A stretch of DNA of 12,677 nt from MGOM01 sp035455265 (GTDB lineage Bacteria > Chloroflexota > Anaerolineae > Anaerolineales > E44-bin32), in assembly GCA_035455265.1 (NCBI GenBank), contig DATIFK010000037.1:1-12677 (forward strand). The letters are read 5' to 3'. Below, one piece after another: positions 1 to 8,138 of this stretch. Below the pieces are notes generated by a model. It had not been told where the DNA came from, did no database searches, and saw only the letters and a program-made list of their open reading frames with translations. Within the stretch, counting starts at the first letter, position 1, and the number at the start of each line of letters is the position of its first letter. Made by a program: the position numbers and the translations under genes.

Positions 1-210
1 CTGAACGGAGGGATTGAAGACCGTCGCATCCCTACCCAGGTGTGCGGGCCGGCGGGATATGGAAAGACGGTCCGCATGTAAGCCGATCCCCTTCAACACG
101 GTCCCAATGGAGCGCTGAGTGTTTGTGCTGGGCAGGTGCACACCGGGGAAACCGCAATCGAAACAGCGAAAGATTCCGATCACCTCAGGTTCTATGCTCT
201 GACTAGTCCC
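1..210 (+). pseudogene. Decayed remnant of a second MalT-like (LAL) regulator, N-terminal ATPase part, 5' end outside window
   Basis: Frame 1 from base 1 reads LNGGIEDRR, then CGPAGYGKT (codons 15-23), a good Walker A motif (GxxxxGKT), then a TAA stop at 79-81. Past the stop the same frame stays open. It gives ADPLQHGP at 82-105, like the ADWLQ stretch that follows the P-loop in LAL regulators, and DSDHLRFYAL at 172-201, like their D-x-D-x-x-RF-x-YL motif. The spacing from P-loop to that motif, about 38 codons, is what I expect in this family. The signature then stops abruptly, just before the intact regulator starts at 226. I infer a paralog that lost most of its length and carries a nonsense codon. 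The motif matches are from memory, not from an alignment. Confidence 0.5.
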
Positions 211-225
211 AGGATCAACCCGCAG

Positions 226-2970
226 ATGCCGAATCGAGACCTACTCGCCACGAAGTTGTTTGTGCCTCCTCCTCGACCGGATCAGGTATCCCGACCGCGT
301 TTGGTGGAACGGATGAATGAAGCCTTGGCTCGCAAGCTGACACTGATCTCAGCCCCGGCCGGCTTCGGCAAGACGACGCTGCTCAGCGAATGGATCGAGA
401 CCCTGCGGTCACGTCGTGCCCCATCGCCTCCGCAGCAATGCTGCATCAGTTGGATATCCCTGGACGAAGGCGATCAGGAACCTTCCCTCTTCTTCTCTTA
501 CCTGGTGACCGCCTTGAGGCAACATGAGGCGACCTCCACGGTCGGACAGACCGCGCTGGGCATGCTCTTATCACCGCAGCCCGCCCCCGCAGAGGCCGTG
601 CTGACAGCCCTCATCAATGATGTTGCCAGCACGCCTGCCACGATGGTCCTCGTCCTTGATGATTTCCACTCGGTCGAATCTCAACCCATTTGCGATGGGC
701 TTGCGTTCCTGTTGGAAAGACAGCCTCCTCACCTGCATTTGGTAGTCAGCACCCGGAAGGATCCGATCCTGCCACTGGCAAGCTTGCGTGCGAAGAACCA
801 GCTGGTCGAACTGCGAGCGGCGGATCTGCGCTTCACGACGGGCGAAGCCGGCGTGTTCTTGCATCAGGTCATGGGTCTGGAACTTTCCGATGAGAATGTC
901 ACGGCGCTGCAAACGCGGACCGAAGGCTGGATTGCCGGCCTACAATTGGCGGCCATTTCGATGCAAGGAAAGGAAGACACTGAAACACTCATTGAAACGT
1001 TTACCGGGAGCCACCGCTATGTGTTGGATTATCTGCTGGAGGAAGTTCTTCAGCGGCAATCGGATGCAACCCGGGATTTCCTGATCTCAACCTGCATTCT
1101 GGGCAGGCTTCATGGGGCTTTGTGCGATGCCCTGACCGGTCGGGACGATGGGCAGCAGACCCTGGAGGATCTGGATCGGGCCAACCTCTTCGTTGTCTCG
1201 CTCGATGACGATCGGCGTTGGTACCGCTACCATCATCTGTTCGCCGAAATGCTGCGCCAGCAGCTCCATCGAACACATCCAGAACAAGTCCCCTCCCTCC
1301 ATCGTCTCGCCGCCGAGTGGTTTGAACGGCACGGATATGTCGATGAGGCGATCGAGCACGCGCTTCGCGCCGAGGATTTCGAGTGGGCGGCGGTTCTGAT
1401 TCAAGGACGCGTCGATGACCTTTGGGGGCGTGGCGAGCACATCACGTTGCGGTCCTGGATGAATTCGTTGCCCGATGAATCCGTTCTCTCCAATCCACAT
1501 CTGGCCATCTATCGTGCCTGGAACCTCTTTTCAAGCGGGCAGCAGGCTGCCGCCGAAGAGGTTCTTCAGACGATCGAAGCGACGCTGGACACCGATGGAC
1601 GACGTGTCCATCGCGCCATACCGGGAGACCAGGGCCCACCTCTGGAATTCGACCGAAGGAAGATCAAGGGAATGGCAGCCACCATTCGAGCTCTATCGGC
1701 CTTCTATCGGGGCGATGTAGAGGTGGCGAAGACACATGCCCTCCTTGCACTAGACGCACTGCCTGAGGAGGAAGCGAACTGGCGAACCACAGCGACGATT
1801 TCTCTAGGGGATGCCTATGCCATTAGTGGCGAGCTGTCTGCGGCGTACCGATACAGGAACAGCGCCGTTGAGGCGAGCAAGGGGACTGGCAGCATCTATA
1901 TGACCCTGGCAGCAAGTATGCGCTTGGCCGCAACATTGCGAATGCAGGGCAAGTTGTCTGAAGCCATCGATCTCTGTGAGTCTCAATCAAGAATCCTTGA
2001 GGATGCGGGACTGTCACAGATTGCGGAGCAAGGCTTTCTCCTTGCGATATGGGGCGATGTGCTCGCGGAATGGAACGACCTTGATGCCGCGTTGCGCCAC
2101 GCGAATCTGGCTAGAGAGCAGACAGTACGCGTCAGGGATGTGGGAACGATCGGGTGGAGCTACCTGGTCCTGATCCGGATCCTGTTTTCCATGGGTCATC
2201 TTGCCAAGGCTCAAGATCTCATCCACGAGCTCGAGACAGCCACCCGAGGTCTGGATGTGCCCGACTGGATTCTGTACCGCAAGGCAGCCTGGCAGGTAAG
2301 AATATGGCTGGCAGGCAACAAACTCGATCGGGCCGAGCGATGGGCGATCGACAGCGGGCTGGATTTCGATGGAGCCCTCACCTACCAGAACGAGCGAGAA
2401 TTCATTGCCCTATCGCGGATCCTGGTCGCTCAGCGGAGGCCGGCCGAAGCTCTTAGACTGCTCCAGCGCTTGTTGTTGGCGACCGAGGCCAGCGGGCATG
2501 TCTCGAGAGGGATCGAGATTCTGATCCTGCAGGCCTTGGCCTACAATGAGGCGGGGGATAAGGCCCAAGCGGTCTCCGCGCTCGAGCATGGTCTTCGGCT
2601 GGCTCAACCCGGGGGTTTCATCCGGCTGTTTGTCGACGAAGGCCCTCCCATCCAGGCACTGCTCAAAGCGGTGGATGGAAGCGGCCAAGGGCTGAAAGGA
2701 TACATCCGCAAGCTGCTTGCAGCCTTTGCCGCCGGTGGGGATCGACCGACGCGTGATCAGTCTATGATCGAACGCCTCAGCGATCGAGAGCTAGAGGTCC
2801 TCCGACTCATTGCAGAGGGACTCACCAATCGAGAGATTGCCGACCGTTTGTACCTCGCCATCAACACCGTCAAAGTCCATAACCGCACCATATTCGGCAA
2901 GCTGGGCGCAAGCCATCGAACCGAGGCGGTTGCCCGGGCAAGGGTATTGGGCCTTCTCCCAGGGACCTGA
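226..2970 (+). CDS. MalT-like LuxR-family (LAL) transcriptional regulator, 914 aa
   Basis: Large ATP-dependent transcription activator of the MalT/LAL class (STAND NTPase), cytosolic. From the ATG at 226 it begins MPNRDLLATKLFVPPPRP, a typical family N-terminus. Walker A is APAGFGKTT (residues 43-51) and Walker B is VLVLDDFH (141-148). The TEGWIAGLQLAA motif lies at 232-243, followed by the YRYHHLFAEML winged-helix region. A long alpha-helical TPR-like sensor region runs from about 370 to 810. The C-terminal LuxR HTH starts at LSDRELEVLRLIAEG (about 851) and contains LTNREIADRL and NTVKVH. The length fits the family (about 850-950). The frame is open upstream to a GTG at 136, but those 30 residues look like the remnant of another LAL gene, so I prefer 226 (AGGA at 211-214, 11 nt upstream). 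Members bind a small inducer and ATP, then oligomerise on DNA; the inducer here is unknown. Likely targets are the downstream genes, by position only. Confidence 0.93.
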   Translation: MPNRDLLATKLFVPPPRPDQVSRPRLVERMNEALARKLTLISAPAGFGKTTLLSEWIETLRSRRAPSPPQQCCISWISLDEGDQEPSLFFSYLVTALRQHEATSTVGQTALGMLLSPQPAPAEAVLTALINDVASTPATMVLVLDDFHSVESQPICDGLAFLLERQPPHLHLVVSTRKDPILPLASLRAKNQLVELRAADLRFTTGEAGVFLHQVMGLELSDENVTALQTRTEGWIAGLQLAAISMQGKEDTETLIETFTGSHRYVLDYLLEEVLQRQSDATRDFLISTCILGRLHGALCDALTGRDDGQQTLEDLDRANLFVVSLDDDRRWYRYHHLFAEMLRQQLHRTHPEQVPSLHRLAAEWFERHGYVDEAIEHALRAEDFEWAAVLIQGRVDDLWGRGEHITLRSWMNSLPDESVLSNPHLAIYRAWNLFSSGQQAAAEEVLQTIEATLDTDGRRVHRAIPGDQGPPLEFDRRKIKGMAATIRALSAFYRGDVEVAKTHALLALDALPEEEANWRTTATISLGDAYAISGELSAAYRYRNSAVEASKGTGSIYMTLAASMRLAATLRMQGKLSEAIDLCESQSRILEDAGLSQIAEQGFLLAIWGDVLAEWNDLDAALRHANLAREQTVRVRDVGTIGWSYLVLIRILFSMGHLAKAQDLIHELETATRGLDVPDWILYRKAAWQVRIWLAGNKLDRAERWAIDSGLDFDGALTYQNEREFIALSRILVAQRRPAEALRLLQRLLLATEASGHVSRGIEILILQALAYNEAGDKAQAVSALEHGLRLAQPGGFIRLFVDEGPPIQALLKAVDGSGQGLKGYIRKLLAAFAAGGDRPTRDQSMIERLSDRELEVLRLIAEGLTNREIADRLYLAINTVKVHNRTIFGKLGASHRTEAVARARVLGLLPGT

Positions 2971-3094
2971 TCCCTGCACCGGTTCGGCAGCAACATCGGG
3001 CTGCGGTCGCACTCCTTTCTCTGGGAGGACCTGCTCCGCTCGGAGGAGCGCGTCTCAGGACCCCGGTCTCGTCGTTCATCCATAGGGATCGAAT

Positions 3095-3126
3095 GGTCAT
3101 TTGACCGGGCGTCACCCGTGGTCACC
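3095..3126. promoter_or_regulatory. Inverted and direct repeats upstream of the DMT-like gene
   Basis: GGTCA-TT-TGACC at 3095-3106 is a perfect inverted repeat. GTCACC follows twice, at 3111-3116 and 3121-3126, the second inside GTGGTCACC. The group lies 81 nt before the DMT-like start and could be an operator, possibly for the regulator just upstream. There is no clear -35/-10 pair next to it, so this is only suggestive. Confidence 0.25.
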
Positions 3127-3206
3127 TCCATCCAGGACGCAGTCCCCGTTGGCGCTGTTTCGTGGCCCTGCGCCCTCCAGGTCGTTCACATGAAAGGAAA
3201 GAGCCC

Positions 3207-3650
3207 ATGAAAGGAGACAAGGTGATGTTCTACCTCTCGGCCGCTCTAGCGATTCTCGGGGCTGTGGGCTATCAGTTCTTTGTGAAGCGGGTGCCCGTGT
3301 CGATCCACCCGCTTGTTTCCATTGCGGGCATGTACCTGGCGGTTCTCACGCTCGGGATTCTCCTTCTCGCGGTCTTCCCGCCTGAAGGGGGGCTGATAAG
3401 ACACATTCGACAACTGAGCTGGATTCAGATCGCCCTTGCGGGCTCCATTCTGATGATTGAATTGGGATTCCTGCTGATGTATCGGTATGGCTGGAAACTG
3501 AGTACCGGCAGCCTCGTCACCGGTGTCTTCATCCACATCATTCTTGTGGGTCTGGGAATGATGCTCCTCGGCGAGAATGTGAGCAAGGTGAATCTGATCG
3601 GCATCGCGTGCAGCATACTCGGAGTGGCCCTGATCGGCTATCGGTCCTGA
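3207..3650 (+). CDS. Small EamA/DMT-type integral membrane protein, single five-helix unit
   Basis: Predicted inner-membrane protein of 147 residues with about five hydrophobic helices: YLSAALAILGAVGYQFF (8-24), LVSIAGMYLAVLTLGILLL (36-54), WIQIALAGSILMIELGFLL (72-90), a helix at about 105-120, and IGIACSILGVALIGY (131-145). The last helix and the preceding MLLGENVS stretch resemble the end of an EamA repeat. The size equals one EamA unit, half of a ten-helix DMT transporter, so it would have to dimerise to transport. The substrate cannot be read from the sequence. There are two plausible starts. ATG 3207 has AAGGA at 3194-3198. ATG 3225 (141 aa) has a better-placed AAGGAG at 3211-3216 with 8-nt spacing. 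An upstream in-frame GTG at 3162 has no good ribosome site. It stands apart from both neighbours. Confidence 0.8.
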   Translation: MKGDKVMFYLSAALAILGAVGYQFFVKRVPVSIHPLVSIAGMYLAVLTLGILLLAVFPPEGGLIRHIRQLSWIQIALAGSILMIELGFLLMYRYGWKLSTGSLVTGVFIHIILVGLGMMLLGENVSKVNLIGIACSILGVALIGYRS

Positions 3651-3683
3651 GCCAACAATCGACTCTTCGTCTCCTGTTGGGGC
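3651..3683 (+). terminator. Possible hairpin terminator after the DMT-like gene
   Basis: CCAACA (3652-3657) pairs with TGTTGG (3675-3680), enclosing a second small stem GAC/GTC with loop TCTTC. It begins one base after the stop codon, as a terminator would. No T-run follows, so termination is uncertain. Confidence 0.3.
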
Positions 3684-3836
3684 ATGAGCGAATCTCTGCC
3701 CTGCCTCGTTGTCCTTCCTTTCTGATTCCCCTTCAATCTTCGAGAAAGCCTCCTCGCTAGCAGGCCGAGCAGCCCACCAGCATTCTTCCTGATCTCCCCA
3801 ACGGCCGGAACAGGTTTCCAAGGCTTCTGGATTACC

Positions 3837-3862
3837 CCTCCCGAATACCACTCGGGGGGTAT
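3837..3862. promoter_or_regulatory. Stem-loop and CsoR-like palindromic site
   Basis: CCTCCCGA (3837-3844) pairs with TCGGGGGG (3852-3859) around a 7-nt loop; the 8-bp stem has one G-T pair. A second, overlapping symmetry, ATACC (3845-3849) with GGTAT (3858-3862), gives an A/T-flanked, G-rich 18-bp site. It resembles operators of CsoR/RcnR-family repressors, which have a TACC...GGTA form with a G/C-rich centre. No metal or sulfur gene is adjacent, and no T-run supports termination on either strand. Confidence 0.3.
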
Positions 3863-4244
3863 CACACTAACACCGCCTGGCGGCTACCCTGTCTGCAGCG
3901 ATTGTCTTGAGGAACCGCCCGCCTTCAGCAGAGGGCCGGGGAGAGCGAGATGGCCGTCACGGATATCGCAATCCAAGCATCGGAGGGACGACGGAGATGC
4001 CCCAGCGTCGCCCGCCCATGATCCTGTCCATTCTCGCCTCGTCGGGCCGTGTGGTTCATGTTTCTGATCTGGATCCTCAGTCCTTGTCGATGGCCGTCGC
4101 CAGGATGCGAACCGCGTTCCGGTTCAGAACGGTGATCTTGGGTGCTGGAAACGCAAGGCAGAGTGTCGGCCCATCGTGCGGGAATCCAAGGATCGGCTCG
4201 ATGGCAGGCTCATGCTGGCGGACGACGGAAGTGAAGGTGTCATG

Positions 4245-5879
4245 ATGAACATAGCGCCTCCCAGGATCGTCGGCGTACTCCTCGGGGCCCTCCTGCTCAC
4301 CGCCTGTCGATCCGAGGGGACGCCGGCTGCCGTGGTCCCCGAGGGCGCCTGGGCTGGAGACCTGGTGGATCTGGCGCCATGCACATATGAAACCGAGGGC
4401 ATCGAGGTCAAATCCGAATGCGGCGCGCTGGTCGTGCCGGAGAACTGGGGCGTTGCCGATTCCCGGCTGATCGCACTGCCCATCGTGCGCATCCCCACCA
4501 ACGATCCACACCCTGCAGACCCCGTGTTCTATCTGACTGGCGGACCCGGCCAATCCAACCTCGCCTGGGCGCCTCCCGACTGGCTGCTTCGAACACATGA
4601 TGTGGTGATGGTCGGGTACCGCGGCGTGGACGGGACGGTGGTGCTTTCGTGCCCCGGTGCGGAGGGCTTGTTCGCAGCCCATATGGGACGAGACCTGATC
4701 GGCGCCCAGGTGCGCGAGGAGGGGGGCAAGATTGCCAGGGAGTGCGCCCGTGCCCACCAGGAGGCGGGCGTCGATCTGTCGGGCTATACGATCCCCGGAG
4801 TCGTCGAAGACCTGGAAGCCGCGCGCAAGGCGTTGGGATACCAGCAGATCGTCCTGCTCAGCGAGAGCTACGGCACTCGCATCGCCCAGATCTACGCCTA
4901 CATGCATCCCGACAGCCTGCGCAGGGCGGTATTGATCGGCGTCAACACGCCCGGCCGGTTCATCTGGCGCCCGGCGGACTTGGACCGGCTGATCCAGCGT
5001 ATCAGCGGACTGTGCGCGCAGGATGCTGCCTGCAGCAGCCGGACGGATGACTTCGCGCAATCCATGTACGCGGTCAACCGCGACATGCCCGAGCGTTGGC
5101 TCTTTTTCAAGATCGACCTCGGCACCGTGCGGTTCGGAAGCCATATGCTGTCCTTCTTCAACGCCCAGATGCCGCTGGTCTTCGACGCCTACCTGGCGGC
5201 TGCCGAAGGCGACCCCTCCGGCCTGGCGATGATGAATCTGCTCGGGCGGCTTGCCCCGACGGGGCAGGTAGTGTTCGGCGACCAAGTCATCAAAGCCGCA
5301 TCGGCCGATCTAGAGCGCTACGACGGGCTCGAGAGCGTCAGCCTAGGCGAGTCGATCATGGGCGCGCCGCTGTCGGAGATGATGTGGCCCGTGGTCGCGG
5401 CATGGCCGGTCGAATTGATTCCGCAGGAACTGCGCCAGCTGCAGGAAACCGATGTCGAGATGTTGCTGGTCAATGGCACCGTGGACTTCTCTACGCCGCC
5501 GTACGCATTGGACGAGGCCGCACCCTATTTCCACAACGCGCAGATCGTGCTGCTGCCGGAATTCAGCCACACCCAAGATGTCTCTTCCTTGCAGCCGGAG
5601 GCCTTTGAGCATCTGATCACCACGTATCTTGATACCGGGGTGGGAGATGCCTCGCACTTTGTATACCAGCCGCTGTCCTTTCAGCCGGTCATGAGCTTGG
5701 CGGCAATTGCAAAGCTGCTCGTGGCCGGCATTGTCATCGTGCCGGCCCTGATCTTCGGCGGCGTCGTGTTGGCCGTCCGCCGTATCCGCCGGCGCCGGCC
5801 GCCCAAAGCGCCTTGGGCTGCCGATCGAGGTGCGGCCGGTGCCGACGCGCCGGCGCATTCCCCTGCGGATGCGGGATAG
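4245..5879 (+). CDS. Alpha/beta hydrolase (peptidase S33-like) lipoprotein with C-terminal membrane anchor
   Basis: Exported serine hydrolase of 544 residues, similar in layout to S33 tripeptidyl-aminopeptidase-like enzymes. The N-terminus has a lipobox, LLTAC with Cys21, so it should be lipid-modified on the outer face. The oxyanion motif GGPGQS is at 99-104. The nucleophile elbow SESYGT puts Ser208 at the centre. Asp414 lies in NGTVDFSTPP and His442 in EFSHTQD; together these complete a Ser-Asp-His triad. Cysteine pairs (for example 257/263) may form disulfides. After the hydrolase fold a transmembrane helix (about 485-511) leads to RRIRRRR and a Pro/Ala-rich tail in the cytosol. Start: ATG ATG at 4242/4245, with AAGG at 4234-4237 placed best for 4245. 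The frame opens at 4176, but that extension would bury the signal peptide. The likely reaction is cleavage of short peptides or esters; the substrate is unknown. The serine hydrolase gene follows after 88 nt. Confidence 0.88.
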   Translation: MNIAPPRIVGVLLGALLLTACRSEGTPAAVVPEGAWAGDLVDLAPCTYETEGIEVKSECGALVVPENWGVADSRLIALPIVRIPTNDPHPADPVFYLTGGPGQSNLAWAPPDWLLRTHDVVMVGYRGVDGTVVLSCPGAEGLFAAHMGRDLIGAQVREEGGKIARECARAHQEAGVDLSGYTIPGVVEDLEAARKALGYQQIVLLSESYGTRIAQIYAYMHPDSLRRAVLIGVNTPGRFIWRPADLDRLIQRISGLCAQDAACSSRTDDFAQSMYAVNRDMPERWLFFKIDLGTVRFGSHMLSFFNAQMPLVFDAYLAAAEGDPSGLAMMNLLGRLAPTGQVVFGDQVIKAASADLERYDGLESVSLGESIMGAPLSEMMWPVVAAWPVELIPQELRQLQETDVEMLLVNGTVDFSTPPYALDEAAPYFHNAQIVLLPEFSHTQDVSSLQPEAFEHLITTYLDTGVGDASHFVYQPLSFQPVMSLAAIAKLLVAGIVIVPALIFGGVVLAVRRIRRRRPPKAPWAADRGAAGADAPAHSPADAG

Positions 5880-5954
5880 AGCTCCCAGCCATGGGCACCT
5901 ATACAGCCGTCACGTCGAAGGCATCGGATCGCCGAAGACTCGTATCGATCCTTA

Positions 5955-5961
5955 AAGGAGG
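5955..5961 (+). promoter_or_regulatory. Near-consensus Shine-Dalgarno of the serine hydrolase gene
   Basis: AAGGAGG lies 6 nt before the ATG at 5968. It is the strongest ribosome site in the window and fixes this start. Confidence 0.85.
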
Positions 5962-5967
5962 CGCAAC

Positions 5968-7980
5968 ATGAATGGCCTGTTCACTGCCAGGACATCCCTG
6001 GGGAAATCTCTTCCGATCATCCTGTTGTTGGGAAGCTTAATGGCGGCAGCCGGAACGGCCGCGGCCCAAGACGACCGCGGTGCGCCGGGCGGCGGTGGTC
6101 CGATGATCCCCTCGGGGGGCTTGGGCCCGACGAACGCGGCCGAGCTCGAGGCCTTCCTGGATGAGCTGCTGGCAGCGCAGATGGAAGAAAGACACATCCC
6201 CGGCGCCGCCGTCGCGGTCGTGCGAGACGGGGAGGTATTGCTGGCCAAGGGCTATGGCTACGCCGACCTCGAGAATGGCGTCCCCGTCGATCCCGAGCTC
6301 ACGGTCTTCCGCATCGGCTCGAGCGGCAAGCTGTTCACCTGGACAGCGGTCATGCAGCTCGTCGATCAGGGAAAGCTCGACCTGAACGAGGATGTCAACA
6401 CCTACCTCGACTTCCGCATCCCCGACACCTACCCGCAGCCGATCACCGTCGAGCACCTGTTGACCCATACAGCCGGGTTCGAAGAGTCGTGGTACGAGAC
6501 GTTCACCCTGGATCCCGATGACATCCTTCCTGCGGGCGAATGGCTGGCCACCCACATACCGGCACGCGTCCGTCCGCCCGGCGAATCCCCGGCCTACTCG
6601 AACTACGGCGCGGAATTGGCAGGGTACATCGTGGAGCGCGCCTCCGGCCGGCCTTACGGCCAGTACGTCCAGGAACAGATCCTGGACCCGCTGGGGATGA
6701 CGCACTCATCGGCCTCAGGAGGGATGCCGGCGAATTCGCGCGGACATGCGTCCGTGGGTTACTTCTACGCCGACGGCGCATCTGTGCCAGTGCCCGATGA
6801 AGCGGATTACTCGGGCCAAGTGGCGATGGTGCCGGCCGGCGGGCATGCGAGCAGCATCTCGGATATGGCCCGCTTCCTGATCGCCCACCTTCAGGATGGG
6901 CGCTACAGCGATGGCGCCGCCGGCGAAGTCCGCATTTTGGAGGAGGGTACGGCGGAGCAGATGCACAGCACCCTCTACGCGCCCGACCCGCATCTGCTCG
7001 GCACCGCGTACGGATTGTTCGAATTCACGGACAACGGCCAGCGGACGCTAGGGCATAACGGCGAAACCCTGGGCTTCAGGAGTCTGCTGCTGCTCATCCC
7101 CGAGCAGAGCCTGGGCGTCTTTGTGGCGTACAACAGCGAGACGGCAGGGGGGCTGGAATTGCAGCATCTCGGATTCCAGAGGGCCTTCTTCGACCACTAC
7201 TACCCCGCGCCCGCAGTCGAGCCGATTCAGCCGCCCGTGGACTTCGCCGAAAGGGCCGGCCGGTTCGGGGGCAGTTATCAGCTCACCCGGATGTCGTACA
7301 CCACGCTCGAGAAGACCATGGAATTCTTCGGCAGCAACACTGTGCGGATCAGCAGTCCCGGCGACGGCACGCTGCTGTTGACGACGGGATGGGGCGTGTG
7401 GAGCTTCGTCGAAGTGGAGCCGCTCTACTTCCGCCAGGTGGACGCGAATTTCAGCATCGCCTTTCGTGAGGACGGCCGGGGGCGCATCACCCATCTGTTT
7501 GCCGACCTCACGCCCATGTACACCTTCAAGAAGCTGGCTTGGTACGAAACGTCCGCTTTCCACATGGGGCTGATCGCGGCAAGCCTCTTGGTCTTCCTGT
7601 CGATGATCGCGGCGGCATCCATCGGGGCGGCTCGCAGCCGCCGCCTCCGCGGCGACCCGAAGGCCGAGCCTCGCGGCGCGCGGGCGGCGCGGCGGATCCT
7701 GCTCGGGATCAGCGCGCTGAACGTGCTCTTCGTGGGCGGCCTGTTCCTGTGGAACAACCCAAAGCCGATGTTCGGTGTTCCCGCCCCCTTCCAGATCGTG
7801 TTGGGGCTGGGCGTCCTGTCGGCCGCTCTGACAGCCGGCGCCCTGGCGCTCACCGCGCTGGCCTGGAAGGATCGCTACTGGACCACGGCTGCCCGCGCCC
7901 ACCACACGCTGGTAACAATCACGGCGGTCGCATTCGTCTGGTTCCTGAACTACTGGAACCTGCTGGGCTGGAGGTACTAG
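5968..7980 (+). CDS. Beta-lactamase-family serine hydrolase (class C/PBP-like) with four-helix C-terminal membrane domain
   Basis: Secreted, membrane-tethered serine hydrolase of 670 residues. The signal peptide spans residues 1-33 (likely cut in TAAAQDD), followed by a Gly/Pro-rich linker. The beta-lactamase fold (about 57-410) has its three active-site motifs intact: SSGK (Ser118, Lys121), YSN (Tyr210-Asn212) and HNG (363-365), the last replacing KTG as in many esterase and D-aminopeptidase relatives. A beta-rich domain (about 425-525) resembles the lipocalin-like domains that often follow this fold. Four hydrophobic helices lie at about 530-552, 577-595, 607-631 and 645-666. Possible activities are D-amino-acid peptidase, esterase or cell-wall peptide hydrolase; the motifs do not decide between them, and drug resistance should not be assumed. 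It lies 88 nt after the hydrolase lipoprotein and 158 nt before the toastrack lipoprotein, suggesting co-transcription. Confidence 0.92.
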   Translation: MNGLFTARTSLGKSLPIILLLGSLMAAAGTAAAQDDRGAPGGGGPMIPSGGLGPTNAAELEAFLDELLAAQMEERHIPGAAVAVVRDGEVLLAKGYGYADLENGVPVDPELTVFRIGSSGKLFTWTAVMQLVDQGKLDLNEDVNTYLDFRIPDTYPQPITVEHLLTHTAGFEESWYETFTLDPDDILPAGEWLATHIPARVRPPGESPAYSNYGAELAGYIVERASGRPYGQYVQEQILDPLGMTHSSASGGMPANSRGHASVGYFYADGASVPVPDEADYSGQVAMVPAGGHASSISDMARFLIAHLQDGRYSDGAAGEVRILEEGTAEQMHSTLYAPDPHLLGTAYGLFEFTDNGQRTLGHNGETLGFRSLLLLIPEQSLGVFVAYNSETAGGLELQHLGFQRAFFDHYYPAPAVEPIQPPVDFAERAGRFGGSYQLTRMSYTTLEKTMEFFGSNTVRISSPGDGTLLLTTGWGVWSFVEVEPLYFRQVDANFSIAFREDGRGRITHLFADLTPMYTFKKLAWYETSAFHMGLIAASLLVFLSMIAAASIGAARSRRLRGDPKAEPRGARAARRILLGISALNVLFVGGLFLWNNPKPMFGVPAPFQIVLGLGVLSAALTAGALALTALAWKDRYWTTAARAHHTLVTITAVAFVWFLNYWNLLGWRY

Positions 7981-8138
7981 CTTCCAGTGGCGACAAGCGC
8001 GCGACGCATTCGCAGGCGTTGCGAACTCTCAACAGCCTGGCAAACGCGGCAGCTGTCGGTGTGGAGGCGATATCTCGGCCCGTTCAGCGGCGTACGTATC
8101 GAATCGTTCGTCGCTCGGAACAAGAGGAGAAGGACGCC

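Larger units (their letters stand above)
3651..4241. other. 590-nt gap without a convincing gene
   Basis: Between the DMT-like gene and the hydrolase lipoprotein I find no persuasive coding sequence on either strand. Contents are: a hairpin just after the stop codon; a palindrome resembling a CsoR-type operator at 3845-3862, inside a larger stem-loop (3837-3859); CCGCC-T-GGCGG at 3873-3883; and GAACCG/CGGTTC around a five-base loop at 4109-4125. A mini-ORF of 23 codons at 3950-4021 has GGGGAG six nt upstream. Its stop overlaps an ATG at 4018 that opens a 75-codon frame ending at 4245. Neither product resembles anything I know. The stretch could be the eroded remains of one or more genes. Confidence 0.6.

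Noticed and set aside
3638..3865. 75-codon frame on the - strand starting with GTG at the CsoR-like palindrome
   Set aside because: There is no ribosome site and no recognisable domain; the last codons run into the DMT-like gene and the start lies next to the palindrome.
3907..4245. 112-codon frame whose stop overlaps the ATGATG of the hydrolase lipoprotein
   Set aside because: The overlap resembles translational coupling, but the product has no recognisable domain, odd composition and no ribosome site at its first ATG. The internal ATG at 4018 follows a 23-codon mini-ORF that does have one, so a leader peptide is not fully excluded.
4077..5285. 402-codon open frame on the - strand
   Set aside because: It lies opposite the hydrolase lipoprotein, whose lipobox, catalytic triad and start site are clear. 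The - strand product is rich in Arg, His and Gln with no recognisable domain, as expected for the reverse of a GC-rich gene.
7048..7905. 285-codon open frame on the - strand
   Set aside because: It is antisense to the serine hydrolase, which has a perfect ribosome site and all active-site motifs.
7539..8138. Upstream extension of the toastrack lipoprotein frame
   Set aside because: It overlaps the serine hydrolase gene and would place the lipobox 220 residues from the N-terminus; ATG 8139 has a good ribosome site and starts a proper signal peptide.
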